A stretch of DNA of 64,000 nucleotides from Herpetosiphon giganteus (GCF_016907925.1 NZ_JAFBCZ010000005.1:1-64000), one strand, 5' to 3'. Counted from the stretch's first letter, positions 1-8,965 are shown. The notes: a model not told the origin generated them from the letters alone. Program-made: numbers and translations.

Positions 1-77
1 GGTGCTTGATTGGTTCTTGACACCCCGATCATACCGCAGGTTCGCTGATGCGTCATTCCTTAATGCTTAAAAACCTA

Positions 78-140
78 CCCCCGAAAGGGCTGAAAACCCC
101 CTGCGTTTCCCTCCGGCGGAGGGACGGAAGGGTGGCGAAC
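78..140. repeat. Dispersed two-hairpin repeat, copy 1
   Basis: A GC-rich unit with two short inverted repeats (a GGGG..CCCC-like arm and CCCTCCG/CGGAGGG) ending in GACGGAAGGGTGGC. The same unit occurs at 1843-1900 and 18646-18710, always between genes. No coding potential is seen. The rest of bases 1-397 holds this repeat and the hairpin at 218-244; I see no gene there. Confidence 0.75.
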
Positions 141-217
141 CATGGTAAATCTAGCCCTTCGATTCAACAGGTTATCCCTAACGAATGCCAAGTGCATGCA
201 AGAAAGCATTTATAAAC

Positions 218-244
218 GCCCTTTGATCAGCTCGATCAAAGGGC
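218..244. terminator. Perfect 11-bp hairpin upstream of the MFS gene
   Basis: Bases 218-228 (GCCCTTTGATC) pair perfectly with 234-244 around a 5-base loop. No clear T-tract follows on the plus strand and only a weak one on the minus strand. It could be a terminator of a gene to the left of the window or a leader structure of the MFS gene 154 bases downstream. Confidence 0.45.
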
Positions 245-397
245 ATTGGCTTGCTCCACGCCAAAAGGTGTAGGGCTTGGCAAATGACCCATCATCAGCC
301 CGATTCTGGCTACATATCCAAGATACACCTTTTGCGGGCTGCCGATTGTGGCCTGAGCCAACTATAGTGTGGCTAGTTTCAACCACAGGAGCTAGCA

Positions 398-1684
398 ATG
401 CACGATCAATCATCATCACCTTGGCTCGGGCGCTTTCTTAGTATTTGGCTGGGCCAAGTTTGTTCATTAATTGGCAGTCAATTGGTTCAATTCGCGATTA
501 TTTGGAATTTGACCTTACGCACAGGCTCGGCCACCACCTTGGCATTTGCCTCATTGATGGCCATGTTGCCAGCGGTTCTGCTCTCGCCATTTATTGGCAC
601 ATGGGTTGACCGCATGAATCGCCAAGTTATTATGCTGGTAGCCGATGCCTGCTCGATGTTGGTGACGATTGGCTTGGCGTTGCTCTTCTGGCAAGGCTCG
701 GATGCAATTTGGCAGATTTATGTTGCTTTATTGCTACGCTCAGTCTGTGAGCGTTTCCACTCCACCGCGATGGGTGCTTCAACGGTGCTGTTGGTGCCAA
801 AAACCCATTTAGCTCGCGTTCAAGGCATGAACCAAGCCTTGTATGGCGGCATGAATATTGTCGCTGCGCCGTTAGGAGCATGGCTGGTTGCCACATTTCC
901 CTTGCAAGCAGTCTTGTCAATTGACGTAATTACGGCGTTGTTGGCCATTTTGCCCTTGCTGTTTGTGCGGATTCCTCAGCCCCAACGCGATGCCAACCGG
1001 ACTGTCACTTTTTGGCAAGATATGCGCGAAGGCTTTGCCTATGTGATTGGCTGGCGCGGCTTGTTGATTAGCTTAATCATGGTTAGCGTGATCAATTTGG
1101 TTATCACGCCTGTTGGTTCATTGTTGCCGCTCTTGGTGACCAAAATTTTTGGTGGTGGAGCCAGCGAGTTGGGCTGGATGGAAGCAGCGCTCTCGATTGG
1201 GATTATTCTGGGTGGGGTTTTGCTCAGCGTCTGGGGCGGATTCAAGCGCCGCATCGTCACCGCCTTGTTTGGTCTTGTATTGCTTGGGGCATTTACGCTG
1301 TTCCTGGGCATCATGCCAAATTCGTTGATTTGGGGTGCGATTGTGATGAACGGCTTGGTTGGCCTGAGTTTGCCAATCGTCAATGGCTCGTTTGGCGCGA
1401 TGATCCAAGGCGTGATTGCTCCTGAATTGCAGGGTCGGGTCTTTTCCTTGGTGGGAAGTTTTGCTACGGCCATGGCTCCAATTGGCTTATTGCTCGCTGG
1501 GCCAATCGCCGATGCGTTTGGGCTACGGATTTGGTACATTCTTGGTGGGGTTGTCACGGTTGCGATGGGTGTTTTGGGCTTTGGTCTGCGCTCAGTTATG
1601 ACCATGGAAAGCCATCAAACCCAAGAATCTGCGCCAACTATCAATGAGCCAAGCCTCAGCCAAGCCCCAGCCGAAGCGATGTAA
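398..1684 (+). CDS. MFS transporter, macrolide-efflux (MefA/MFS_3) type
   Basis: A 428-residue polytopic membrane protein with about 12 hydrophobic segments. The N-terminal stretch (IWLGQVCSLIGSQLVQFAI) and the loop motif GTWVDRMNRQ after helix 2 are typical of MefA-like exporters, which use proton motive force to expel drugs or other small molecules. The length matches the family. The ATG at 398 is preceded by an AGGAG box. The last about 25 residues are hydrophilic and Pro/Ser/Gln-rich. It stands alone, with intergenic repeats on both sides. The substrate cannot be told from sequence. Confidence 0.85.
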   Translation: MHDQSSSPWLGRFLSIWLGQVCSLIGSQLVQFAIIWNLTLRTGSATTLAFASLMAMLPAVLLSPFIGTWVDRMNRQVIMLVADACSMLVTIGLALLFWQGSDAIWQIYVALLLRSVCERFHSTAMGASTVLLVPKTHLARVQGMNQALYGGMNIVAAPLGAWLVATFPLQAVLSIDVITALLAILPLLFVRIPQPQRDANRTVTFWQDMREGFAYVIGWRGLLISLIMVSVINLVITPVGSLLPLLVTKIFGGGASELGWMEAALSIGIILGGVLLSVWGGFKRRIVTALFGLVLLGAFTLFLGIMPNSLIWGAIVMNGLVGLSLPIVNGSFGAMIQGVIAPELQGRVFSLVGSFATAMAPIGLLLAGPIADAFGLRIWYILGGVVTVAMGVLGFGLRSVMTMESHQTQESAPTINEPSLSQAPAEAM

Positions 1685-1732
1685 ATCTGAGGGATCGGTT
1701 GTTGGGGATTGGGGACTGAAGGATGAGAAACG

Positions 1733-1760
1733 GCAACCACAAAGAGCACGAAGAAGAGCT
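1733..1760. repeat. CGAAG-type dispersed repeat, copy 1
   Basis: AACCACAAAGAGCACGAAG-like short direct repeats in the intergenic region. Related copies lie at 18571-18604, 38650-38681, 63083-63107 and, inverted, 63201-63220. The function is unknown. Confidence 0.6.
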
Positions 1761-1842
1761 AAGGTTAGGTTAACCGAAAGTACGAAGAGTAAGAAGTGTG
1801 GGAGTTATAGAATCACAGCAACAGTCCATTAAGTAAATATTT

Positions 1843-1900
1843 GGGGGTGCAGGGGGCTGAAAACCCCCTGCGTCTCCCGCTGGCGGGACGGAAGGGTGGC
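1843..1900. repeat. Dispersed two-hairpin repeat, copy 2
   Basis: GGGGGTGCAGGGGGCTGAAA followed by CCCCCTGCGTCTCCCGCTGG and GCGGGACGGAAGGGTGGC. It forms two consecutive hairpins (AGGGGG/CCCCCT and CTCCCGC/GCGGGA-like). It ends 5 bases before the convergent end of the next gene, so it may act as a 3' end structure there. Confidence 0.75.
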
Positions 1901-1905
1901 AAAAA

Positions 1906-2388
1906 TTATTTGATCAGCTGCAAATCTTTATCCCGCAAGCCAACCAATGCCATATCCCCAGCTGCATTAACTCGAAACTCAGCATACTTGCCAGCGTTAA
2001 AGCGCTCGCCAGTGCCTTCCTCAAAGAAAAACGATTCGCCTGCAATCTGCACATCATAGCCATTCGAGCGATATTTAAGCCGCTGTTGGTTGGCAGCTAA
2101 GGGTTGCTCACCATATTCAAAATGGCTGAATCTGCCAATGTTCTGCTCATCAAGCGTAATCACCAAGATGCCACGCGGCGAAAAGGCTTGATCATACGAG
2201 CGCGGAAATGTTTCGTAATTCAAGCGCATATAATCGCCTTGCAACAACGAACGTGGATCAACAGGCGCTAATTCGAGATAGACCACCCGACCTGTGCTCG
2301 CTAATTCTTCGCGTTGCACAACGCTATAATTGACCAAACCGAGACATGCAAGCAAGCTAAGAATAATTAATCCAATCCGAATACTCAT
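1906..2388 (-). CDS. GDYXXLXY domain membrane-anchored protein
   Basis: A 160-residue protein with one N-terminal hydrophobic anchor (about residues 4-25) and an outside domain that contains the family signature GDYMRLNYE near residue 51, after PRSLLQ. This family (COG4929-like) is of unknown function and is usually found with DUF4401/DUF2157 membrane proteins, as here. The start ATG overlaps the stop of the upstream DUF4401 gene by 4 bases (ATGA) and has AAGGAAG just upstream, so translation is probably coupled. It is the last gene of the operon. Confidence 0.85.
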   Translation of the reverse strand: MSIRIGLIILSLLACLGLVNYSVVQREELASTGRVVYLELAPVDPRSLLQGDYMRLNYETFPRSYDQAFSPRGILVITLDEQNIGRFSHFEYGEQPLAANQQRLKYRSNGYDVQIAGESFFFEEGTGERFNAGKYAEFRVNAAGDMALVGLRDKDLQLIK

Positions 2389-3449
2389 AACGCTTCCTTT
2401 TGATTTAATTTGAGCACCACAGCGCGAATTGCCAATAACGTTAAGCCACTAGCAAATAAAATAATTGATTTGTAAAGCAACGAGATATTAAGATTGTAAT
2501 AATACAAGCTCAATGCACTAATCAATACCAAGCAGCCAAACCCAAACATCACCCAATAACCGCGCCAATAGCTGAGCACCAGGATCAGTAAAGCAATAAT
2601 GATTGCTGGGGTGTTGAAGCCAATAAAGGCGCTAAATAATAAGCCAATGCCGATCGACCCAAGTTCAATTGGGTTTAACTGATAGGCAAATTCATTTATA
2701 ATCATCCAGATGCTGATGCCTAAGCAGATGATCCCTACCAGCGCTGGCAGCATAAAAAAATTGCTTCGTAGCGCGAGATCATCCCAATCAACATTGGTAA
2801 AGATGCTTGATGCGCCCATAAACAGCAATATGCCATAGCCTATTGGTGCGGCACTTGGCCAAAGCTGATCAGCATGAATTTTTGGGTCGAGCCATAGAAA
2901 GCCCGCAAACATGATAATTAAGCAACTCAACAGCAAATAGATATAATTGAAATTTTCGCTCCAACCACTAAGATCGCCAACAATCACATGGATGGCGCTG
3001 ATAATTGCCAACGTCGAAATCAAGCGTTGAATGAACTCGCGTTGCACTGCAAACAGAACGATTTCGAGCACGATTACGCCAAGCGCCGAGCCAATGTATG
3101 ACCCATCAAGCATCACTACCCAGCCAATAATCGCTAAACTTTGGCCTGCAATGCTGGTTGCGAGCGCAAATTGATGAACGAACGTTGATGAACTTTTGAC
3201 GCGATGCAAGCCAACCGCGACTGTGCACAGAATCAAGCCAACAATTAACGCCCCAACTTCATTAATGATGATGCGGGTAATGACCAAAAAGCCAATAAAC
3301 AGCAAGGCCGCAAACCATGCGCCAATGCCAGCAAAAATTCGCATATACCAAGGATATTCGCTTGGTGGTTGCGCGGCGGGCACAAAGCCTGGTGGATCAA
3401 GCGCAAGGTCGGCAAATAATTGGCGAATACTATAACGTGCTGTGCTCAT
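2385..3449 (-). CDS. DUF4401 domain membrane protein
   Basis: A 354-residue protein with roughly ten hydrophobic segments after a cytosolic N-terminus (STARYSIRQLFADLALDPPG). I chose the ATG at 3449 because it overlaps the upstream stop codon as ATGA and sits behind AAGGAGG inside the upstream gene; a longer frame to 3488 exists but lacks a site. It overlaps the downstream GDYXXLXY gene by 4 bases. The DUF2157-DUF4401-GDYXXLXY trio is conserved in many bacteria; no biochemical role is known to me. A shared membrane complex is an inference. Confidence 0.8.
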   Translation of the reverse strand: MSTARYSIRQLFADLALDPPGFVPAAQPPSEYPWYMRIFAGIGAWFAALLFIGFLVITRIIINEVGALIVGLILCTVAVGLHRVKSSSTFVHQFALATSIAGQSLAIIGWVVMLDGSYIGSALGVIVLEIVLFAVQREFIQRLISTLAIISAIHVIVGDLSGWSENFNYIYLLLSCLIIMFAGFLWLDPKIHADQLWPSAAPIGYGILLFMGASSIFTNVDWDDLALRSNFFMLPALVGIICLGISIWMIINEFAYQLNPIELGSIGIGLLFSAFIGFNTPAIIIALLILVLSYWRGYWVMFGFGCLVLISALSLYYYNLNISLLYKSIILFASGLTLLAIRAVVLKLNQKEAL

Positions 3450-4456
3450 GCCTGGCCTCCTTGCAGTTGCTGCCGTTGACGCACCCAAATAATTGAGCCG
3501 ATTGTTTGGCCCAAAATGATCATGCCTAAAAACAAGAAACTGATTGCAAAATCATCGGAAAGCCATTCGATCAGCCAGCGATCAACAAAAAACCAGACTG
3601 TGCCAATACTGGCCAGGGCGAGTAGCCCATCAAATTTAATAAAATAGTGATAGGCACTCATTGCAGCTATCACCACAACTGCCAAAATATAGGGCAAAAG
3701 CAAGCTGTTGCTTGGTTCGTTTCCATAGCGCCAGAAAAGGAGTTCGCTAAAGTTGAGGCTGATCAGCAGCGTAACCCAGAGTAAGCCTAGCCCAAGCACC
3801 CGATGAAACCAATTCGTTTGCAGCCAAGCAAGCTTGCGTTGACGCAAAAATTCAACCACGGCAAAACTTAATCCATTGAAGCTGAGTAATGGCAATAGCT
3901 CGTTATAATCGCGATAGCTGCCCGTTTGCTCGTAGTAAAGCAGAATTGTGGTGTTCCACAGTCCCCACCAGAGCAGCCACAACGGGGCAAAATTACCAGC
4001 AATTGCAAAGCCAGTGATAACCAAGGCCCAATTCAAAAACAGGGTGTACGCATCGGCTCCGGTTTGGTAGATTTGGCCAAACAGGGCCATCAGCGCGCCA
4101 ACCAAACACGCACTGACGGTCAGCAAAATTTTGCCTTCGATGCGCTCAAGCCCATACCACAAGGCCGCAACCGTGCTGATCAGCAAGCCGCCTTGCACTA
4201 AACCAAGTTTGACAAAGCGATGCATCGTTTGCCAATTAAAGGCAAAGAAGAAAAAGACACCGCAGACGGCCAAGCCCGCCCCAAGTACCAACAACATCAG
4301 ATTCAAAAATTTGACCCAGGCTTGAGCATTGGGCGTAAACCCGCTCAGCTGTAAGGCTCGTTGCCGCAGCGAACGATCAATAATGCCTTGATTGACGTAA
4401 TGTTGAATTGATTCACGGGTAGGGGCTTGATCCAGCGGATCAGGAAGTTCAAGCAT
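3446..4456 (-). CDS. DUF2157 domain membrane protein
   Basis: A 336-residue protein that begins with a soluble segment (LPDPLDQAPTRESIQHYVNQ) and then carries about ten membrane helices, as in the DUF2157 family. The ATG at 4456 follows AAAGG at good spacing; a longer frame from a TTG at 4534 has no site and would add residues unlike the family. It is the first gene of a three-gene, end-overlapping operon. The promoter should lie in 4457-4560. Function is unknown. Confidence 0.8.
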   Translation of the reverse strand: MLELPDPLDQAPTRESIQHYVNQGIIDRSLRQRALQLSGFTPNAQAWVKFLNLMLLVLGAGLAVCGVFFFFAFNWQTMHRFVKLGLVQGGLLISTVAALWYGLERIEGKILLTVSACLVGALMALFGQIYQTGADAYTLFLNWALVITGFAIAGNFAPLWLLWWGLWNTTILLYYEQTGSYRDYNELLPLLSFNGLSFAVVEFLRQRKLAWLQTNWFHRVLGLGLLWVTLLISLNFSELLFWRYGNEPSNSLLLPYILAVVVIAAMSAYHYFIKFDGLLALASIGTVWFFVDRWLIEWLSDDFAISFLFLGMIILGQTIGSIIWVRQRQQLQGGQA

Positions 4457-4569
4457 AGCAGCCTTTCTTTCTATCACTCTACCGAGGTGTTCAGCATATT
4501 CTAGGCCCACAGCGCTACTATCGAATGTAACCAAAGATACAGTTGTGGGATGATTTTAGGAGGCAAAGT

Positions 4570-4599
4570 TTGACTAAAATATATTTAGTAGTTTATAGT
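4570..4599 (+). promoter_or_regulatory. Candidate sigma-70 promoter of the R-M operon
   Basis: TTGACT at 4570-4575 and TATAGT at 4594-4599, spaced by 18 bases, in AT-rich DNA 55 bases upstream of the ATG of the first gene of the restriction-modification operon. Assigned by eye only. Confidence 0.45.
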
Positions 4600-4653
4600 A
4601 AGAGCTTACAAATGGAATGAATATGGCCTAATTACGCTATTCTGGAGGATTAA

Positions 4654-4920
4654 ATGACGTTTGGTACATTTAAGTTAAAGCCAAAGCCAGAGCATTTAGA
4701 AGGTGTTTTGAAGGTTCTTGCTCAAAAAGATTTTGCAAGCCCACACATTATTGCGAGAGAAAGTAATTTATCACTTACCGCCGTAAAATGCGCATTAGCC
4801 CAATTAGAGCAGGAAGATCGATTAATTATTAAACAGCAATTGATTAGTCCAAAACTACAAGTGGCTTTAAAAGATAAATCTAGTGATATAGCTATCTCTA
4901 ACACGTCAGATTCTGAGTAA
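4654..4920 (+). CDS. Small winged-helix-like protein at the head of an R-M operon
   Basis: An 88-residue protein. Residues about 15-66 read as a helix-turn-helix/winged helix: an [11 protein letters not shown] helix, then [18 protein letters not shown] as a turn and recognition-like helix, then a wing ([11 protein letters not shown]). The C-terminal 15 residues are polar. The ATG lies 6 bases after GGAGG. It sits 30 bases before the endonuclease gene and shares its AT-rich composition, so it may be a control protein of the restriction system, although it is not a canonical XRE-type C protein. Function is inferred from position. Confidence 0.6.
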   Translation: MTFGTFKLKPKPEHLEGVLKVLAQKDFASPHIIARESNLSLTAVKCALAQLEQEDRLIIKQQLISPKLQVALKDKSSDIAISNTSDSE

Positions 4921-4950
4921 GCACGGTTTACTCTTGAAAAGAGGAATGTT

Positions 4951-5988
4951 TTGAACTATCAACGCAGTTTTGAAGATTTAGAGTTCAATGCTATTAAATG
5001 GTGGCCTCAGGAATTATCTGCTACTGTTGCAGAAGCTAGTGTACTGCCTATATTGATCTCATCACAGGATTTATTTATTAGTGCTCTGAAACTGTCAGGA
5101 AATCATCCAGAGCAAATATTTGACGTTATCAGTGCTGCAAAAATACCCATTAATCTATTTTTAAAACATCTTGTTGTTTTAGCTGATTATGGCGGCGAAA
5201 TGATTAAACGTCTAGGTAAAGAATTTCAAGAAATTTTTCCTCAAGATGATTCTACTTTAGAATATTATATGAATTATACCTTCAAAGGGGAACAATATAC
5301 CTATACATTTAAAAATCTTCCAATTAAAGGTCTTGATAATTCAAAATTAGCGATTGATGGAAAAGCAATTGTTGAAAAGAAATCCTTATCAAATTTATAT
5401 TATGATATGATTATGATTTTACTCTATGGCTCAACAACAGAACAATTCAATTTAGCAGGTTTAGAAAAATGCGAAATTGGTACTATCTTAGGTAAAAATG
5501 AGATTATTGATACCTACATTACACAAAAATATTTATACGTTAGTAGAATTACGAATGGAGCAAATACAAATTCCCTTGGTCAAATTGCACAGACATACGT
5601 TTGTGGTATTTTATCCAAATATCTACCTAAAGAATATATCATTACACGTAATGGGAAAATTTTATTAAGTGATTTGGGTAATCAAGATTCTACTAAAACA
5701 TCTTTTGATATTTTAGTAGAGTTAGCGGATAAAAAAGTAGGAATAGAAGTTAGTTTTCAGGTAACGACAAATAGTACAATTGAACGTAAAGCAGGTCAAG
5801 CGCGCGATCGACAAAATCGTATGCATGCTCAAAACTATTGGATTGCCTATGTTATCGATGGGGCTGGTAATTTTGAACGATCGGCAGCAGTTCGAACTAT
5901 TTGCCGTTATAGTGATTGTACTGTAGCTTACTCAGAAGGCGAAATAGCAGTGCTGGCAAAATTTATTCAAGAGAAATTCAATGCTTAA
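4951..5988 (+). CDS. Type II restriction endonuclease, PD-(D/E)XK-like
   Basis: A 345-residue protein starting at a TTG with AAAAGAGG 6 bases upstream. The C-terminal third holds a likely nuclease core: SFDILVELADKKVGIEVSFQ (Asp, then Glu after a short beta hairpin), followed by QVTTNSTIERKAGQARDR, a basic stretch. The usual Lys of the ExK motif is not obvious. It overlaps the cytosine methyltransferase gene by 8 bases, which is the main reason to call it the cognate restriction enzyme. The N-terminal 200 residues have no motif I know and may recognise DNA. Target sequence unknown. AT-rich, so probably acquired horizontally. Confidence 0.7.
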   Translation: MNYQRSFEDLEFNAIKWWPQELSATVAEASVLPILISSQDLFISALKLSGNHPEQIFDVISAAKIPINLFLKHLVVLADYGGEMIKRLGKEFQEIFPQDDSTLEYYMNYTFKGEQYTYTFKNLPIKGLDNSKLAIDGKAIVEKKSLSNLYYDMIMILLYGSTTEQFNLAGLEKCEIGTILGKNEIIDTYITQKYLYVSRITNGANTNSLGQIAQTYVCGILSKYLPKEYIITRNGKILLSDLGNQDSTKTSFDILVELADKKVGIEVSFQVTTNSTIERKAGQARDRQNRMHAQNYWIAYVIDGAGNFERSAAVRTICRYSDCTVAYSEGEIAVLAKFIQEKFNA

Positions 5989-7252
5989 TTTTATCGATTT
6001 ATTCGCTGGTATTGGTGGAATGCGGCTTGGCTTTGAGCAAGCAATGCAAGAATTAGGGATTGATACTAAATGTGTTTTAGCTTCAGAAATTGATAAACAT
6101 GCTCAAACTACCTATGTTATGAATTTTGACGAACAACCTGAAGGTGATATAGCCCAAATTCAAGATTTTCCAAGTTTTGATTTTTTATTAGCAGGCTTTC
6201 CTTGTCAGCCATTTTCTTATGCAGGTAAGCAAAAAGGTTTTGGCGACACGCGTGGCACGCTTTTCTTTGAGATTGAGCGAATATTAAAAGCCTATAGACC
6301 TAAAGGCTTTTTGCTAGAGAATGTGCGCGGATTGACAACCCATGATAAAGGAAGAACTTTTAAAACTATTTTACAAAAACTTCATCAATTAAATTATGGT
6401 GTAACTTATTTGATTTTAAATAGCTCAAATTTTCAGGTTCCTCAAAATCGTCTACGAGTATATATTGTTGGGATTGATCAAGATCAGCCAGTATTGACGA
6501 TTAATTCTCATATTGGAGCTACTGATTCACATAAGTTTAAAAAATTATCAACCCAAGCTAATTTATTTGAAACACAGAAGGTAATGCTAGTAAAAGATAT
6601 TTTAGAAGATAATCCAATTGATAAATATGACTGCTCTACTGATTTTATTAATAAATTATTAAAATTTGTTAATTACCCATCTGATCTCAATGGTAAGAGA
6701 TTAATCGATTATCGTAATGGTAATTCCATTCATTCTTGGGAAATTGGAATTAAAGGCGAATGTAGTTTAGAAGAGATTGAATTTATGAATGCATTAATTG
6801 CAAATCGTAGAAAAAAACAATTTGGCGCTACCCAGGATGGTAAAAAATTAACAATTGAGCAAATTAAAACTTTTTTTGATCATGAGAATCTCGAAACAAT
6901 TATACAATCGCTCATAAGTAAGCGCTATTTGCAAGAGGTTAATGGTCGTTTTAACCCAGTAGCAGGAAATATGTCGTTTGAGGTTTTTAAATTCTTAGAT
7001 CCTGACAGTGTTTCTATTACGTTGGTTAGTAGTGATGCGCATAAAATAGGCGTGGTGCATAAGAATCGTATTCGTCGGATCACCCCACGCGAATGTGCTC
7101 GTTTACAAGGGTTTCCTGATTCCTTTAAACTTCACCCCAAAGATAGCCTAGCCTATCGACAATTCGGTAACTCCGTATCGGTTCCTGTAGTCAAGTCTGT
7201 CATCCTTGATCTATTTAGATCTGCTAATTTAGCTACATTTTTTAGAGCGTAA
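5981..7252 (+). CDS. DNA (cytosine-5-)-methyltransferase
   Basis: A 423-residue enzyme that moves a methyl group from SAM to C5 of cytosine. All main motifs are visible in order: motif I IDLFAGIGGMRLGF, motif IV GFPCQPFSYAGKQKGF with the catalytic Cys, motif VI FLLENVRGL, motif VIII QNRLRVYIVGI, motif IX RRITPRECARLQGFPDSF and motif X YRQFGNSVSVPVV. The variable stretch between VIII and IX (about residues 165-350) is the target recognition domain and is rather long. The ATG lies within the last codons of the endonuclease gene, so the two are coupled. It protects host DNA from that enzyme. Confidence 0.95.
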   Translation: MLNFIDLFAGIGGMRLGFEQAMQELGIDTKCVLASEIDKHAQTTYVMNFDEQPEGDIAQIQDFPSFDFLLAGFPCQPFSYAGKQKGFGDTRGTLFFEIERILKAYRPKGFLLENVRGLTTHDKGRTFKTILQKLHQLNYGVTYLILNSSNFQVPQNRLRVYIVGIDQDQPVLTINSHIGATDSHKFKKLSTQANLFETQKVMLVKDILEDNPIDKYDCSTDFINKLLKFVNYPSDLNGKRLIDYRNGNSIHSWEIGIKGECSLEEIEFMNALIANRRKKQFGATQDGKKLTIEQIKTFFDHENLETIIQSLISKRYLQEVNGRFNPVAGNMSFEVFKFLDPDSVSITLVSSDAHKIGVVHKNRIRRITPRECARLQGFPDSFKLHPKDSLAYRQFGNSVSVPVVKSVILDLFRSANLATFFRA

Positions 7253-7306
7253 AAACATCATAGCCTTATAACCGTTATCATCACTCTTATGGGATTTAGT
7301 ATTTGA

Positions 7307-7344
7307 AGCTCTTGATATAGGCAAAAGATACTATATCAGGAGCT
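7307..7344. terminator. 14-bp hairpin after the methyltransferase gene
   Basis: AGCTCTTGATATAG (7307-7320) pairs with CTATATCAGGAGCT (7331-7344), one G-U pair, with a 10-base loop. It lies 55 bases after the methyltransferase stop. There is no strong T-tract, so it may be a terminator or the right border structure of the AT-rich island. Confidence 0.5.
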
Positions 7345-7435
7345 ATTAAGCGCGTTGCTTATTGGCTTGCCATGGGCTATGATGTGATTACCTCTCCGTG
7401 TACACCAGCACTTGCCATTTTACAGGAGCACCCGC

Positions 7436-8188
7436 ATGTCGAAGATTCTTTCAATCCACTCGTTTCGGGGTGGCACGGGTAAATCAAACACAACTGCTAA
7501 TCTCGCCAGCCTGATTGCTGCTACTGGGCGGCGCGTTGGCGTGATCGATACCGACATCATGTCGCCTGGCATTCACGTGCTCTTTGGCATGGACGATGCC
7601 AGCATGAAATATTCGCTCAACGATTATTTGTGGGGCAAATGCGAAATCAAGCAAGCGGCCTACGATGTTAGCTCCAAGGTCAAGGGCTTGAATGCAGGCC
7701 AAATTTTTCTGATTCCTTCGAGCATTAAGGCTGGCGAAATTGCCCGCGTGCTGCGCGAAGGCTACGATGTGGGCTTGCTCAACGATGGCTTTCATCGCTT
7801 GGTCGAGGAGCTAAATCTCGATGTGTTGTTGATCGATACGCACCCTGGCTTGAATGAAGAAACCTTGCTCTCAATTGCGATCTCCGATGCGTTGATTATT
7901 ATTTTGCGCCCAGACGCGCAAGATTATCAAGGGACTGGGGTGACGGTTGATGTGGCGCATAAATTGGATGTGCCGCAGCTCTTTTTATTGGTCAATAAAG
8001 TGCCAACCTCGTTCAACTTTGCTGAGGTCAAGGCCCGAGTCGAAAAAACCTACAACGCCGAGGTTGCCGCCGTCTTGCCGCACTCCGATGAGATGATGAC
8101 GCTGGCAAGCTCTGGCATTTTTGTGCTGCAATATCCCGACCATCCATTAAGCCAATCGTTACGCGCGGTCGCCAATCGCTTAGTCTAA
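7436..8188 (+). CDS. ParA/MinD-like P-loop ATPase, first of a pair
   Basis: A 250-residue deviant-Walker ATPase. The Walker A is SFRGGTGKSN (residues 9-18): the usual signature Lys of KGGxGK[ST] is Arg here (R11), while the P-loop Lys16 is kept. The A' motif is VGVIDTDIMSPG and Walker B is LDVLLIDTHPG. Such proteins dimerise on ATP and position cargo on membranes or nucleoid. There is no clear C-terminal amphipathic MinD helix. The ATG follows CAGGAG. The paralogue, also 250 residues, starts 24 bases after its stop. The cargo is unknown; the downstream transporter and HAMP receptor are candidates. Confidence 0.8.
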   Translation: MSKILSIHSFRGGTGKSNTTANLASLIAATGRRVGVIDTDIMSPGIHVLFGMDDASMKYSLNDYLWGKCEIKQAAYDVSSKVKGLNAGQIFLIPSSIKAGEIARVLREGYDVGLLNDGFHRLVEELNLDVLLIDTHPGLNEETLLSIAISDALIIILRPDAQDYQGTGVTVDVAHKLDVPQLFLLVNKVPTSFNFAEVKARVEKTYNAEVAAVLPHSDEMMTLASSGIFVLQYPDHPLSQSLRAVANRLV

Positions 8189-8212
8189 TTGTGAAATGAT
8201 GGCGAGGCATCC

Positions 8213-8965
8213 ATGCCCAAGATTATTTCGATCCATTCGTTTCGCCCAGGCACTGGTAAATCGCAATTAACTGCCAATATTGCGACGATTTTGGCGGCAG
8301 CTGGCCAACGGGTCGCAATTATTGATAGCGATGTTAGCTCGCCCTCGATTCAAGCGATTTTTGGCGTGGCTGACAGCGCAATGACCCATAGCCTAAATGA
8401 TTTTCTCTGGGGCAAGTGTGGCATCGAAGCAACCGCCGTTGAGCTTAACCCGAGCATTCGCCATGCACTCAAAGGCCAGCTCTATCTTGTGCCATTTGCC
8501 ACCCGCAACAGCACAATCGATTACGATATTCGCTTGCTTAGCGATAGTTTCGAGTTATTGATCAATACTTTGGGCTTGGATGTGTTGTTGATTGATACCC
8601 AGCCGGGTGTGCAATTTGCCGCCTTGCCTTCAATTGCTTTTTCCGATATTCAGCTGCTTGTGTTGCAATTGCGCGAGCAAGATCTGCAAGGCACTGGCGT
8701 GGTAATCGATATTTCCGAGCAGCTTGGCATTGATGAGATGGTGCTGGTTGTCAACCAAATTCCTGAGCATTATAATTTGCGCGAAGTCCAGCAAAAAATC
8801 GAACAAATTTATCAACGCCCAGTTTTGGCAGCTTTGCCCTACGCCGAATTGTTGGCCGAGTATCAGCCAGCAACCGATACTAACGCCCATATTTTTGTTG
8901 TCGACCATCCCGACCATCCTATCTCCCTACTGTTGACTAATGTGGCTGCAACCCTGACCGCTTAA
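8213..8965 (+). CDS. ParA/MinD-like P-loop ATPase, second of a pair
   Basis: A 250-residue paralogue of the preceding gene (shared blocks ISIHSF, GTGKS, SLNDFLWGKCGIEA, LDVLLIDTQPG, LVVNQIP). The P-loop is further changed: SFRPGTGKSQ, so both the signature Lys (to Arg11) and the first Gly (to Pro12) are altered; Lys16 and Ser17 remain. This could weaken ATP-dependent dimerisation or favour a heterodimer with its neighbour. The ATG at 8213 has GCGAGG upstream. Identical length and close spacing point to a tandem duplication that has since diverged. Confidence 0.8.
   Translation: MPKIISIHSFRPGTGKSQLTANIATILAAAGQRVAIIDSDVSSPSIQAIFGVADSAMTHSLNDFLWGKCGIEATAVELNPSIRHALKGQLYLVPFATRNSTIDYDIRLLSDSFELLINTLGLDVLLIDTQPGVQFAALPSIAFSDIQLLVLQLREQDLQGTGVVIDISEQLGIDEMVLVVNQIPEHYNLREVQQKIEQIYQRPVLAALPYAELLAEYQPATDTNAHIFVVDHPDHPISLLLTNVAATLTA

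Noticed and set aside
1039-1605. Minus-strand open frame (188 codons) opposite the MFS gene
   Set aside because: The composition (Pro, Thr, Asn, Ile) is typical of a reversed membrane-protein gene; no start site.
7342-7480. Plus frame reading AIKRVAYWLAMGYDVITSPC through the first ATPase start
   Set aside because: It looks protein-like but has no start site, runs in another frame through the P-loop codons and stops early. It may be an ancient remnant but cannot be supported.
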